64,000 nt of DNA from JAOUGY01 sp963792365 (lineage in GTDB: Bacteria > Actinomycetota > Acidimicrobiia > Spongiisociales > ZC4RG35), in the NCBI GenBank assembly GCA_963792365.1, contig CAWBVW010000002.1:1-64000 (forward strand). The letters are read 5' to 3'. Positions 1 through 8,533 of this stretch are shown in pieces (positions within the stretch are counted from its first letter, which is position 1; each line of letters begins with the position of its first letter). A program made the translations under genes and the position numbers. The notes under the pieces are model-generated. The model saw only the letters and a program-made list of their open reading frames with translations, made no database searches and was not told the origin of the DNA.

Positions 1-472
1 AGACCGGACACCGGGCGTTCGCCTCATCGACCATCGCCAGAACCTCTTGGTCGGTCCCGTGACTGATCACGCCCGCTTCGATCACGATCCACTGTGGGTT
101 CGGTGCGATCTCGTCGATGAGATGCTCTCCGCGCATGTCCATGTAGGTCCTGACATCGATCTCGAGCTCTTCGATCGAGAGCCCGACGAGCGCCGCGCCT
201 TTGGCGTACCAAACCTGCTGACAGAAGGCCAGCCCCGACAGGAAGTAGCGAAGTGGACTGGGCGCCTCGCCCCTCCCTGCCCGATCGGCGGACTCGTCGC
301 ATCGGAATGAGAACTCCTTGCCGTATTGGACGAAGTCCGATTGTGCCTGCACGTCGGCGACGAGGCGGGTTTGGACGTTGGGGCGAACGTGGCCTGCCGT
401 GGGGTCACGGCGCAGCAACGCCGCGGTGTCGACGACGTTCGTTCTGAGCTTGTCGACGTCGATGCGTGTCAT
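1..472 (-). CDS. OsmC family protein, C-terminus cut by the window edge
   Basis: Reading leftwards from an ATG at 472 gives 157 uninterrupted codons that run off the left edge, so the end is missing. The last visible residues read EANARCPV, the conserved cysteine region of the OsmC/Ohr fold; the earlier cysteine motif appears as SGLAFCQQVW near residue 90. OsmC proteins reduce organic and fatty-acid hydroperoxides using two cysteines in the cytoplasm. The ATG overlaps the TGA of the upstream alcohol dehydrogenase (ATGA), so the two are probably translated together. A second OsmC gene lies at 30624. Family assignment is good; substrate unknown. Confidence 0.8.
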   Translation of the reverse strand, partial: MTRIDVDKLRTNVVDTAALLRRDPTAGHVRPNVQTRLVADVQAQSDFVQYGKEFSFRCDESADRAGRGEAPSPLRYFLSGLAFCQQVWYAKGAALVGLSIEELEIDVRTYMDMRGEHLIDEIAPNPQWIVIEAGVISHGTDQEVLAMVDEANARCPV

Positions 473-1494
473 GCATGGTCTCCTCTCACGGCGATCACGG
501 TCTTGCCGATCCGCGAGCGATCGGCGACCGACTCGAATGCCGACACGATCCGCTCGAGCGGATAGATGGCTCCGATCACTGGATCGATCTGATGCTGTGT
601 CAGCAGCGCATACGCATCTCTGAAGTCGACCATCGACGACGAAGCCGACCCCATGAACTGTTGTCGCTTCTGGTACAAGGCGACGAGGTCGAGTTCGAGC
701 GGTTGCGACGAGAAGGTACCCACCACGACGAAACGACCACAGCGGCCTAGGGCATCTCGTGCCGGGACCGTGACCTCCGCATCCCCCGAGCCATCCAGGA
801 CGACGTCGATGCCAGAGCCGTTGGTGTGCTCGAGAATCGACCGCTTGAGTGCTTCACCTCGCGTCGTCAAGACGGTCGCCCCCAGGTGGCTCGCTGCGGC
901 CGCCTTCGCCTCGGTGGAGCATGCGGCCAGCACCTCGGCGCCCAGCGCTCGGGCGAGCTGGATCGCAGCGGAGCCGATCGCACCGGCGCCGGCAGTGACG
1001 AACACCGTTTCACCCGTGGCGAGCCCTGCTGTCCGGATCATGTGGAGCGCCACCGGGAACACGTGCGCGGCTGCGGCTGCCGCCTCATACGTCATCGTCG
1101 ATGGAATCGGGAACACGTTCGCCTCAGGGACGGCTACGTATTCGGCGAAACCACCGGAGCGATGGATGCCCGTGAGCTGTGCACCGGAGCAGTCGGCATC
1201 GCGGCCCGACCGACACCACCGGCAGCGGCCGCAGGGTGCCGCAGGCTTGATGACGACTCGCGTCGCCCTCTCGTGCTCGCCGCCGTCGAGGATCACACCT
1301 GCGGCATCGAGGCCCTGGATGAGAGGGAACGTTGCCGCGCGTCCCAGGCCTCTACCTTCGTACACTGCCCGATCCAGCCGGTTGACGCTGGCTGCATGAA
1401 CCTCGACCAGCACCTCTCCGTCGGCTGCGACCGGTTCTGCGACCTCTTGAACGGTGATCGGTCCGTTCGGGGCATGGGTGATGGCCGCTCTCAC
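469..1494 (-). CDS. Zinc-binding MDR alcohol dehydrogenase / quinone reductase-like
   Basis: A 341-residue medium-chain dehydrogenase. The N-terminal GroES-like domain carries a structural zinc loop of the CX2CX2CX7C type (CGRCRWCRSGRDADC, around residues 88-102). The Rossmann domain has the nucleotide-binding stretch TAGAGAIGSAAIQLA near 170. The residue that usually holds catalytic zinc as cysteine is replaced in NRLDRAVYEG, so it may act like zinc-poor quinone reductases. It is expected to oxidise an alcohol or reduce an enone with NAD(P)H in the cytosol. The start is 56 bp from the preferred divergent start at 1551. The OsmC gene follows with a 4-bp overlap. Substrate unknown. Confidence 0.85.
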   Translation of the reverse strand: MRAAITHAPNGPITVQEVAEPVAADGEVLVEVHAASVNRLDRAVYEGRGLGRAATFPLIQGLDAAGVILDGGEHERATRVVIKPAAPCGRCRWCRSGRDADCSGAQLTGIHRSGGFAEYVAVPEANVFPIPSTMTYEAAAAAAHVFPVALHMIRTAGLATGETVFVTAGAGAIGSAAIQLARALGAEVLAACSTEAKAAAASHLGATVLTTRGEALKRSILEHTNGSGIDVVLDGSGDAEVTVPARDALGRCGRFVVVGTFSSQPLELDLVALYQKRQQFMGSASSSMVDFRDAYALLTQHQIDPVIGAIYPLERIVSAFESVADRSRIGKTVIAVRGDHA

Positions 1495-1550
1495 GTCTCT
1501 ACCCTGTCCTCATGGCCGTTTGGTACCGGGCTGGTGACGGAGGAGTTCCA

Positions 1551-2150
1551 GTGTTCCGCCAGGTTCTCGACCAGACCGCGAACGCTCCTCGGATCCTTCT
1601 CATACACGAGAACCGGGGCCTGTCGCCCTACATGTTTGAGGTGATCGACGACCTTGCGGTTGCGGGGTTCGACGTGCATGCACCCGACCTCCTTCATCGC
1701 CTCGGCGGCACCGCTGCCTTCGTGGATGATCCCGACTCGGTGACCACCAGAGCCGTTCCCGAGGAGGCCCACGAGGCCGACCTGATCGATGTCTACGACG
1801 CGATGCCCGGGCCGTTGAGCGTTCTCGGGTTCTGTTTCGGAGCAGAGATGGGTTGGCGTCTCATCACACATCGGACACCGCTGCGGGCGGCGCTCTTGTA
1901 TGGCATCGGGCCCGATCGAGTCGGCTCCATCGAGTGTCCGGTTCTGGCGGTCTATGCACAGGACGATCCGCGGGTGAACGACACCCTTTGGGCGACGTGC
2001 GAAGAGCTGGCGGAATCGGATGTCGACTACCGGCTGTGCTCCTATCCGGGAACGCGGCACGCTTTCCACGATCACCATCGCCCCGAGCGTCATCACGCAG
2101 CGGCTGCTCGGGTGATGTGGGAAGACGTGCGATCGTTTCTGGGGGCGTGA
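1551..2150 (+). CDS. Dienelactone hydrolase family protein
   Basis: An alpha/beta hydrolase of the dienelactone hydrolase type, which opens lactones such as 4-carboxymethylenebut-2-en-4-olide formed after aromatic ring cleavage. The family's cysteine nucleophile is visible in GFCFG, with the acid in YAQDDPR and the histidine in GTRHAFHD; the HENRG motif near the N-terminus is also typical. I prefer the GTG at 1551, which has GGAGGA seven bases upstream. An in-frame ATG at 1512 lacks a ribosome site and lies only 17 bp from the divergent dehydrogenase start. At about 199 residues it is slightly short but complete. Confidence 0.82.
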   Translation: MFRQVLDQTANAPRILLIHENRGLSPYMFEVIDDLAVAGFDVHAPDLLHRLGGTAAFVDDPDSVTTRAVPEEAHEADLIDVYDAMPGPLSVLGFCFGAEMGWRLITHRTPLRAALLYGIGPDRVGSIECPVLAVYAQDDPRVNDTLWATCEELAESDVDYRLCSYPGTRHAFHDHHRPERHHAAAARVMWEDVRSFLGA

Positions 2151-2190
2151 CGCCCGGTCGGCCGGACGCAGCGTGTGACGGGCGGGCTGG

Positions 2191-2200
2191 CAATCGATTG
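2191..2200. promoter_or_regulatory. LacI-type operator, copy 1 (CAATCGATTG)
   Basis: A perfect 10-bp palindrome with a central CG, flanked as GG-CAATCGATTG-CA. It lies 34 bp before the ATG at 2235. A possible -35 (TTGCAG, 2198-2203) overlaps its right half, and a possible -10 (TACGCT, 2222-2227) sits 18 bp further on, so a bound repressor would block RNA polymerase. A second inverted repeat, CGCAA/TTGCG, lies at about 2213-2231. Confidence 0.65.
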
Positions 2201-2234
2201 CAGCGGACATTACGCAAACGATACGCTTGCGAGC

Positions 2235-3299
2235 ATGAGCGACCCGCAAATCCAAGCTGCCATCAACCACTGGGCTCCCCGCTACGTGGAGCACGGGGTG
2301 CCCGTCGGAGACTTCCTCGATGTGACCAGGGATCTCGAGAGATGGGACGACTGGTGCCAGGCCTGGAGTGATGCGGCGGATGTGCACGCTCGTGAAGGCG
2401 ACGCGGCACTGGCAGCCGGCCACACCCGGTCTGCGGCATTCCACTACTCGACTGCCGCCATGGAGTACCACTTCGGGAAGTTCCTGTTCTGCCACGACAT
2501 CGAACAGATGAGAGCGGCTCACGCGAAGGCGGTGGCGGCACATCGCAAGGCGCACCCGCACATGGATCCGCCTACCGAGCGTCTCGAGTTCCCCTACCTC
2601 GGATCGCACACCATGGTCGGGAACCTGCGGAGGCCGGTCGGGGTGGACCGACCTCCCGTGGTGGTCCTGATGCCCGGACTCGACTCGGCGAAGGAAGAGC
2701 TGATGGGCATGGAGTTCTGGTTCCTGGATCGAGGCATGGCTACGTTCTCCATCGACGGTCCCGGCCAGGGGGAGCTCGAATACGACCTGCCCATCGAGTG
2801 TCATTACGAGAAGCCGGCCGCGGCAGCAATCGACTGCCTCGAGTCGATCGGGGATCTCGACACCGATCGCATCGGTGCACTCGGCGTGAGCCTCGGTGGC
2901 TACTACGTGATCCGGGCGGCAGCTTTCGAGAAGCGGATCAAAGCCCTGATCAGTCTCTCCGGCCCGTTCGAGATCGGATCCCAGCTGGATCACGTCCCAC
3001 CGATGAGCCAACTGGCATTCACCGTGAGAACCCACTCCTCGAGCTTCGACGAGGCGAAGGAGTATCTCCGCGCGATGGATCTCACCGGGGTCGTGGAGTT
3101 GGTCGACCAGCCGGCGTTCGTGGTCACGGGCGAGCTCGACCGAATCGTGCCTGCGGCGCAGACGAAACGCATCGCCGATGGACTCGCCGGCGAGGTCTTC
3201 CTCAACATCATTCCCGGCGCCAACCATGTGGCGACCAACAAGGCGTACCTCTACCGCCCGCACATGGCCGATTGGATGGCCGAGCGACTCGGGGCCTGA
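2235..3299 (+). CDS. Alpha/beta hydrolase, 2,6-dihydroxypseudooxynicotine hydrolase-like (paralog A)
   Basis: A 354-residue hydrolase with a helical N-terminal domain (about 1-110) followed by an alpha/beta core. The nucleophile elbow is GVSLGG with Ser near 219, the acid is in TGELDRIVP and the histidine in PGANHVA. The layout, including MPGLDSAKEE and DGPGQGE, matches the DUF1100/FrsA-like group that contains the carbon-carbon-cleaving 2,6-dihydroxypseudooxynicotine hydrolase of nicotine catabolism. I chose the ATG at 2235 over an upstream GTG that would overlap the operator at 2191; a -10 at 2222 suggests a leaderless message. Two paralogs lie at 9577 and 18624. The exact substrate is not deducible. 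Confidence 0.85.
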   Translation: MSDPQIQAAINHWAPRYVEHGVPVGDFLDVTRDLERWDDWCQAWSDAADVHAREGDAALAAGHTRSAAFHYSTAAMEYHFGKFLFCHDIEQMRAAHAKAVAAHRKAHPHMDPPTERLEFPYLGSHTMVGNLRRPVGVDRPPVVVLMPGLDSAKEELMGMEFWFLDRGMATFSIDGPGQGELEYDLPIECHYEKPAAAAIDCLESIGDLDTDRIGALGVSLGGYYVIRAAAFEKRIKALISLSGPFEIGSQLDHVPPMSQLAFTVRTHSSSFDEAKEYLRAMDLTGVVELVDQPAFVVTGELDRIVPAAQTKRIADGLAGEVFLNIIPGANHVATNKAYLYRPHMADWMAERLGA

Positions 3300-3322
3300 T
3301 CTGGGATCGCACACGATGACGC

Positions 3323-3991
3323 CTACGCCGGAGCGGCGCGGATGGTCCTGAGCAGGTCATCGCGGGCGTCGATGAGGTGGGCCTCGATCACCCGGGCTGC
3401 GCGTGCTCCGTCCCGAGATCTGATCGCCTTGCGGAGCTCGGTGTGCGCGTGGTTCTTACGGTGTCCCGGATTGAGCACGTGGTACCGGCCGACCTGCGAC
3501 CGCAGACGGAGAATCGCCTCCCGCATGCGGGGTCGACCGGCGTACGCATACAGCTCGGAGTAGAAGTCGAGGCGGGCGGCGGGACCCGCCGCAGCGTCGT
3601 CGGACCTGCGATCCATCTCGAGTGACAGGGCGACCAGCTTTGCAGCGGCCTCGTCGGAGAGCGACGTCACGGCGTGTCGGGCACAGGTGCTTTCGAGCAG
3701 CACGCGCATCTCGTAGATCTCGGCGATGTCGTCCGGAGTCAGCGAGGCGACGCGGGCGCCTCGCCGGCCGTCGAGCTCGATGAGGCCTTCCGATGCCAGT
3801 CGCCGGAACGCGTCGCGAAGAGGAATACGACTCACCCCCAGTTCGTCGGCGAGCTCGGCTTGACCCAAGCGGGCACCGGGTGCCAGACGTCCGCTCTCGA
3901 TACCCCAACGGAGGGTTTCGGTGACCGTGTCCTCGACGCTCTTCGGTGGCTGCATGCGTGCCCGGAGTCCTGCCGTGTCGCTGCCAGACAT
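3323..3991 (-). CDS. GntR family (FCD) transcriptional regulator
   Basis: A 222-residue repressor with an N-terminal winged helix-turn-helix (GQAELADELGVSRIPLRDAFRRL, split as GQAELADELG then VSRIPLRDAF, near 40-65) and a C-terminal all-helical FCD effector domain. FCD domains usually hold a metal with Asp and three His. Here the first His position reads LDFYSELY instead of the usual FH, while later histidines in HTELRK and IEAHL remain, so metal binding may be altered. It is divergent from the ring-cleavage operon starting at 4062, and the TGTATACA palindrome between them is its likely autoregulated operator. The effector is probably a pathway intermediate (inference). Confidence 0.88.
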   Translation of the reverse strand: MSGSDTAGLRARMQPPKSVEDTVTETLRWGIESGRLAPGARLGQAELADELGVSRIPLRDAFRRLASEGLIELDGRRGARVASLTPDDIAEIYEMRVLLESTCARHAVTSLSDEAAAKLVALSLEMDRRSDDAAAGPAARLDFYSELYAYAGRPRMREAILRLRSQVGRYHVLNPGHRKNHAHTELRKAIRSRDGARAARVIEAHLIDARDDLLRTIRAAPA

Positions 3992-4024
3992 GTTTCGCTC
4001 CCTCGGGACGACACATCAACGTGT

Positions 4025-4040
4025 TGCTTGTATACAGTAT
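4025..4040. promoter_or_regulatory. Probable GntR operator (TGTATACA core)
   Basis: The 70-bp divergent region between the GntR gene (start 3991) and the operon (start 4062) contains CTTGTATACAGT, whose core TGTATACA at 4029-4036 is a perfect palindrome. Such GTATAC cores are typical for FCD-type GntR proteins. It could also contribute to the -10 region of either promoter. Confidence 0.5.
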
Positions 4041-4061
4041 GCCACCGACGTCGGGAGCGTG

Positions 4062-4991
4062 ATGCGAGAACACACAGTCGAGTTCTTCTCCGAGGGCAGT
4101 CGACTGTCCGGGATCCTCCGGACCCCGGACCTCGATGGCCCCGGGGCGGGAATCGTCCAAGGCCCCGGATGGCTCGGTCTCAAAGATGCTCGCCTATACC
4201 TGCCGTATCACGAGGCGCTCACCGACGCAGGCTTCAGCGTCCTCATCTTCGACTACCGCGGCTTCGGAGACTCCGAAGGCGATCGGGGCCGGCTCTCTCC
4301 GAGGAACCAACTCGAGGATCTCGTCAACGCTGTCACCTTCCTCCAGACGATCGATCACGTGATGTCACATCGGATCGGGGTCTTCGGCTCAGGCGGTACC
4401 GGGGGTGGCAACGCCGTACTGTTGGCCGCCCATGACCGCCGGGTCGGATGTGCCGTCAGCCAGGTTCCGGTGGCCGACGGTGAGGACTGGCTTCGACGGA
4501 TGCGGCGAGAATACGAGTGGTACGAGTTCCTCTCGCGCCTGGAGTCAGATCGAACGCTGCGGGTGACCACAGGTTCCGGGGCGCTCGTCCATCCGCGCGA
4601 GGAGATCATGGTGCCCACGCCCGAGCGGCGCACCACAGGTGTCAAGAAGGACGTGGACGGTCGGATCCCGTCGTCGGTACCGCTGTCCGCGGCAGACGAG
4701 ATCCTGGCCTATCGCCCGATCGACGCCGCTCCACGGGCGCGCAATCTGATGATCGTCGCGGTCGAGGACGACGCCACGACGCCGACGGACCACGCAGTGG
4801 CACTCTATGGGGCCGCTCCGGAACCAAAGAAGCTGATCATGCAACGAATGACGACGCACTACGCGGCTTACGCCCAACACGGGGAGGTCGTCATCCCGGC
4901 AATCGTCGACTGGTTTCGCACCCATCTGACGATCGGCTCGGTCGAACAAATCACGCCCGGTGGCATCGAGACATTGAAGGAGCAACCATGA
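4062..4991 (+). CDS. Alpha/beta hydrolase with atypical nucleophile elbow
   Basis: About 309 residues with an alpha/beta hydrolase core: FDYRGFGDSEG is the usual strand 4/oxyanion region, VEDDATTP carries the acid and MTTHYAAY the histidine. The position of the nucleophile reads VFGSGGTGGGN instead of a clean G-x-S-x-G, so the serine is shifted or lost; it may use a neighbouring residue or have a changed role. The ATG at 4062 is preferred because the longer frame would run through the GntR gene. It is the first gene of a five-gene operon and overlaps the amidohydrolase by ATGA. A role as a carbon-carbon or amide hydrolase acting after ring opening is inference. Confidence 0.75.
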   Translation: MREHTVEFFSEGSRLSGILRTPDLDGPGAGIVQGPGWLGLKDARLYLPYHEALTDAGFSVLIFDYRGFGDSEGDRGRLSPRNQLEDLVNAVTFLQTIDHVMSHRIGVFGSGGTGGGNAVLLAAHDRRVGCAVSQVPVADGEDWLRRMRREYEWYEFLSRLESDRTLRVTTGSGALVHPREEIMVPTPERRTTGVKKDVDGRIPSSVPLSAADEILAYRPIDAAPRARNLMIVAVEDDATTPTDHAVALYGAAPEPKKLIMQRMTTHYAAYAQHGEVVIPAIVDWFRTHLTIGSVEQITPGGIETLKEQP

Positions 4992-6370
4992 AACGAGTCA
5001 TCGCGGGCGCACAGGTCTTCGCCGAGAACGCGTTGCGGCCGCTCGACATCGTCATAGAAGGCGAGCAGATCGCCGGGCTCGTGAGCCGTGGATCCGCACC
5101 CGCCGACGTCGACGAGGTGATCGATGCGACGGGCCTCGTCGCCATCCCTGGAGCCATCGACGTCCATGTCCACACGAGAGATCCGGGGTATACACACAAA
5201 GAGGATCTCATCACATGCACGCGGGCGGCAGCCGCCGGCGGGTACACCACGATCTTCGGGATGCCGAATCTCGATCCACCGACGATGACCGTCGAGGATC
5301 TCGATTCCGTGCTCGACCTCTATGCCGCAAAGAGCATCGTCGACTACAACCACAACCCGGCGGCGAAGCTACGTGACCAGATCGATCCCATGGCTGCCCG
5401 GGGCGTGGCCGCATTCAAGATCTACATGGTCGTGGACACGGGGCGCTCCTATCCACACCCGTCGGCGATCGGCGTGCACGACCACGGAGAGCTCTACCTC
5501 GCAATGAGGGCGATCGCTCCCACCGGGGCGCGGTTGATGGTCCATCCCCACGACCAGCAGATCATGGACGTGGTGGAACAGGCCTACTGGGCGGAGGGGG
5601 ACCGGTCTCCCGAGGCGTACGCGGAGACCCTCGCCACCGATGACGGCATCATCTGGGACACCGCCACTGCTTTGCTGATCAGGATGGCGGAAGCCACGGG
5701 ATGCCCGCTCCACATCGTCCACGTCCAGACCACCCGCCAGGTCGAGATGCTCATCGACGCCCGCGATCGTGGCATCGACGTCACCGGCGAGGTCAACCAC
5801 TGGGCGCTCTTCCTGGGTCGGATGTCGGACATCGAAGAACAGGGCTCCTACGTGTTGTCGTATTACGTGGCGGACCATCACCGAGATGCCCTGTGGGCTG
5901 CGATGGAGACGGGTGTGGTCGACATGCTGTCGTCGGACCACGCCCCCCACACCATCGAGGAGAAGGAGCTCGGGTGGGACGACGCCTGGGCGGCCCACAC
6001 CGGGACTCCCGGGATCCAGTATCAGCTGCCACTCATGCTCGACGCAGTGCGGAACGGACTCCTCTCGTTCGACCGCATGGTCGACCTCGTCAGCACCGCT
6101 CCCGCCGACGTGTTCGGTCTTCCCTACAAGGGCCGGATCGCACCCGGATGCGACGCCGACATCGCCCTCCTCGACCTCGACCGCACCTGGACGATCACCA
6201 ACGAATCGGTTCTCTCGAAGATCGGCTGGACGCCGTACCGCGGTCGAGAGATCACGGGGTCCGTGGAGCGCACGATGGTGCGAGGAACCGACGTGTGGAA
6301 GGACAGCACCGTGGTCGGAACACCTGGGCACGGCCGGATGGCAACGCCGAGAATGGAAGGCAGGGCATGA
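4988..6370 (+). CDS. Dihydroorotase/hydantoinase-type amidohydrolase
   Basis: A 460-residue cyclic amidohydrolase. It has the metal motif DVHVHTRDPG followed by KEDL near residue 60, the bridging carboxylated lysine in VAAFKIYM, metal histidines in LMVHPHD and LHIVHVQT, and the catalytic aspartate in SSDHAPHT. These are the full set for the binuclear zinc dihydroorotase, allantoinase and dihydropyrimidinase superfamily, which opens cyclic amides. The length fits allantoinase or dihydropyrimidinase better than pyrC. It is embedded between a hydrolase and an LLM enzyme with ATGA overlaps on both sides, so its substrate is probably a ring intermediate rather than dihydroorotate. Confidence 0.88.
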   Translation: MKRVIAGAQVFAENALRPLDIVIEGEQIAGLVSRGSAPADVDEVIDATGLVAIPGAIDVHVHTRDPGYTHKEDLITCTRAAAAGGYTTIFGMPNLDPPTMTVEDLDSVLDLYAAKSIVDYNHNPAAKLRDQIDPMAARGVAAFKIYMVVDTGRSYPHPSAIGVHDHGELYLAMRAIAPTGARLMVHPHDQQIMDVVEQAYWAEGDRSPEAYAETLATDDGIIWDTATALLIRMAEATGCPLHIVHVQTTRQVEMLIDARDRGIDVTGEVNHWALFLGRMSDIEEQGSYVLSYYVADHHRDALWAAMETGVVDMLSSDHAPHTIEEKELGWDDAWAAHTGTPGIQYQLPLMLDAVRNGLLSFDRMVDLVSTAPADVFGLPYKGRIAPGCDADIALLDLDRTWTITNESVLSKIGWTPYRGREITGSVERTMVRGTDVWKDSTVVGTPGHGRMATPRMEGRA

Positions 6371-7341
6371 AGTTCGGACTGCTGCTCCCGCACTTCGGCG
6401 AGTACGCCGACAAGGACCTGATCATCGAGGGCGCGCGCCGAGCCGAGGGTCTCGGGTTCGACTCGGTGTGGGTACGAGACCACCTGCTCTTCGAACCGCA
6501 CGGAGAGTTCGAATCCGCCCACAAGGACTTCTTCGAGCCACTCACCGTGCTCACCGCGATCGGGGCCGTCACGTCCCGCATCACGCTGGGAACGGCGACT
6601 CTCATTCCCTACCGTCATCCGCTGGTGACTGCGTTCACCCTTGCGTCGATGACCCACTTGTTCGGTCCGAGGATCATCGCAGGGTGGGGTGCCGGGACGT
6701 TCGACCACGAGTTCGACGCCGTCGGGATGGGTGGAATCTTCCGCCCCGAGCTCGTGGAGTCGAACGCCAGGATCTTCCAGCGGGTTTGGAACGAGGACCA
6801 CGTCGATTATCAGGACGACCATTTCTCGTTCCAGGACGTCAATCTGTACCCGAAGCCCACAGGACCAATCCCTTTCTGGTACGGAGGGGCGACACCGGCC
6901 TCGGCCCGGCGTGCCGCCGAGTACTGCGACGGATGGATGCCGGGTCGGACCACCCTCAAGACCATCGAGAAACGAGTGGCGGCGATGCGCGTGCTCGTGG
7001 AAGAAAACGGTCGACCGATGCCGACAGTGGCCGTCGTGCCACCGACCACTATCGCCGAGACCGAGAACGAAGCCTGGGCGGGGACCAACGTGGAGGGGCT
7101 GCTCAAGTGGGCCAACGATCGCGGCAAGTGGTGGGTCAAACCCGCGTCGGGGAAGTTCGAGACGGTCGAGGACATCGAAGGTTCCCTGATCGCCGGCACT
7201 CCGGATCAGGTGGTCGAGCAGACCGCCAGATTCGGAGCGTTGGGAGTGGACCACTTGGTCTTCGACACACGCCTGAGCTTCAACCGTTGGTTCGAGTCGA
7301 TCGAGTTGCTTGGACGTGACGTCATTCCCAGGCTTCGGTGA
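6367..7341 (+). CDS. LLM class flavin-dependent oxidoreductase
   Basis: A 324-residue luciferase-like TIM-barrel protein: it starts MKFGLLLPHFGEY, contains RAEGLGFDSVWVRDH near 30-45 and RITLGTATLIPYRHP near 75, all standard for FMN- or F420-dependent members. Members either hydroxylate a substrate with reduced flavin and oxygen or reduce it with F420. In pyridine and pyrimidine catabolism, LLM enzymes (for example PyrA and RutA types) attack N-heterocycles; that analogy is inference. It overlaps both neighbours by one or four bases, which indicates co-translation with the amidohydrolase and the dioxygenase. Confidence 0.88.
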   Translation: MKFGLLLPHFGEYADKDLIIEGARRAEGLGFDSVWVRDHLLFEPHGEFESAHKDFFEPLTVLTAIGAVTSRITLGTATLIPYRHPLVTAFTLASMTHLFGPRIIAGWGAGTFDHEFDAVGMGGIFRPELVESNARIFQRVWNEDHVDYQDDHFSFQDVNLYPKPTGPIPFWYGGATPASARRAAEYCDGWMPGRTTLKTIEKRVAAMRVLVEENGRPMPTVAVVPPTTIAETENEAWAGTNVEGLLKWANDRGKWWVKPASGKFETVEDIEGSLIAGTPDQVVEQTARFGALGVDHLVFDTRLSFNRWFESIELLGRDVIPRLR

Positions 7342-8189
7342 TGGCGACCCTCGTCGCCGTCATCGGCGTCCCCCACAATCCGCTGCTGTACCGTGCGATG
7401 CGGGATCCGGTCCCCGAGGATCTGGCGGCCACCGCCGCCCATTTCTTGGGTTTTGCAGCTCGACTCGAGCAGTCGGGCGCCGAGTCGCTGATCGTGGTCG
7501 GGTCGGACCACATGCGTCGATTCGGCCACGACTTGTCCCCGCCATTCGTGGTCGGGAAGTCACCCAGGTATGCCACGACCTATGAGAACGAGCAGCGGCA
7601 CTTCGGTCTCGACCAATGGGAGCTGGACGGTGACGAGGAGCTGGCGGGAGCGATCCTCGGCGGATCGGTGCTGACGACGTCGGTGGACCTCGCCCTTGCC
7701 CACGAGTGGGTGCTCGACCATGCGTTCTCGGTTCCCCTCCGTTTCCTGCGGCCGGCGTGGGACCTGCCGGTGGTGCCCGTTCACACGAACACGAACATCC
7801 CACCGGTGCCACATGCGTCCAGATTCGCCGAGCTGGGTAGACATCTCGCTTCGGCCATCGGTCGCTGGGAGTCGCAGCGTCGAGTGGCGATCGTCGCTAC
7901 CGGCCATCTCGCCACCGACATCGGCGGTCCTGCCGGATTCCTCGGTGGTGGGTCGCCCGATGCCGATTTCGATGCGATGGCTGCGGGCTGGATGCGAGAC
8001 GGCGACCTCGAGGGCGCGATCACCGGGTGTTCGCTGGAGCGCTTGGTGGCGGCAGGGAACGTGACGCCGCAATTCCTCAATCTGCTCACCGCTCTGGCTG
8101 CGGCGGGTGGCCGTCCGGCGGATGTCGCAGAGGCCACGCCGTCACGGTTCGCAGCGGGACCGTTCTTCTACTGGGACGGGACGCCATGA
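7341..8189 (+). CDS. LigB-type class III extradiol dioxygenase, catalytic subunit
   Basis: A 282-residue member of the LigB superfamily. The protein begins with VAVIGVPHNPLL, whose His is the first iron ligand in this family. The block LIVVGSDHMRRFG and the later IVATGHLATD with GNVTPQFLN are the expected positions of second-shell and catalytic histidines. These enzymes use Fe(II) and O2 to cleave catechol-like rings next to the hydroxyls. The ATG at 7341 overlaps the previous stop by one base (TGATG); a GTG at 7338 is an alternative. The small LigA-like gene follows with an ATGA overlap, forming the alpha-beta pair known from protocatechuate 4,5-dioxygenase. Confidence 0.87.
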   Translation: MATLVAVIGVPHNPLLYRAMRDPVPEDLAATAAHFLGFAARLEQSGAESLIVVGSDHMRRFGHDLSPPFVVGKSPRYATTYENEQRHFGLDQWELDGDEELAGAILGGSVLTTSVDLALAHEWVLDHAFSVPLRFLRPAWDLPVVPVHTNTNIPPVPHASRFAELGRHLASAIGRWESQRRVAIVATGHLATDIGGPAGFLGGGSPDADFDAMAAGWMRDGDLEGAITGCSLERLVAAGNVTPQFLNLLTALAAAGGRPADVAEATPSRFAAGPFFYWDGTP

Positions 8190-8533
8190 GTCGGTTCGAG
8201 ATCGACAAGCTCATCCGGCACACCGACGACGATGGGAGACGGGTGTCCGAGTTCGCCCGGGATCCCGGATCCTACGTGGGCACATGGGCGGAGCGTGGCG
8301 CCGTCGCCGGGCCGCGATCGGTTCCCGACGGAGGCCTGCTGACCCCTGACGAACGGGCGGCGTTCGCGTCCGAGGATTGGGGGACGCTGTACGCCATGGG
8401 TGCCCATCCCTATCTGCTGTTCCACTTCGTCCTCGCCGTCGACATGGCACGCGGGGCGACTCCGTGGCCCGAGTTCGTCGAGTGGTACCGATCGATCGTC
8501 ACGCCACACGGACGCCCCGACTTCACGACCTGA
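8186..8533 (+). CDS. LigA-like small subunit of extradiol dioxygenase
   Basis: A 115-residue all-helical protein with the LigA signature YAMGAHPYLLFHF near 72-84, which in protocatechuate 4,5-dioxygenase forms part of the lid over the LigB active site. The start overlaps the LigB stop (ATGA), so the two subunits are made in a fixed ratio. It ends the five-gene GntR-linked operon; a hairpin repeat region follows. The final product of the operon is not known, and the presence of a cyclic amidohydrolase suggests the ring contains nitrogen. Confidence 0.85.
   Translation: MSRFEIDKLIRHTDDDGRRVSEFARDPGSYVGTWAERGAVAGPRSVPDGGLLTPDERAAFASEDWGTLYAMGAHPYLLFHFVLAVDMARGATPWPEFVEWYRSIVTPHGRPDFTT

Noticed and set aside
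1491..3314. A 607-codon open frame on the minus strand
   Set aside because: It is antisense to the dienelactone hydrolase and hydrolase paralog A, both with intact catalytic residues and ribosome sites; its sequence is low-complexity and His/Arg-rich.
4517..4987. Extended N-terminus of the amidohydrolase
   Set aside because: The upstream part of that frame lies within the preceding hydrolase gene; the ATG at 4988 overlaps its stop and begins the conserved domain.
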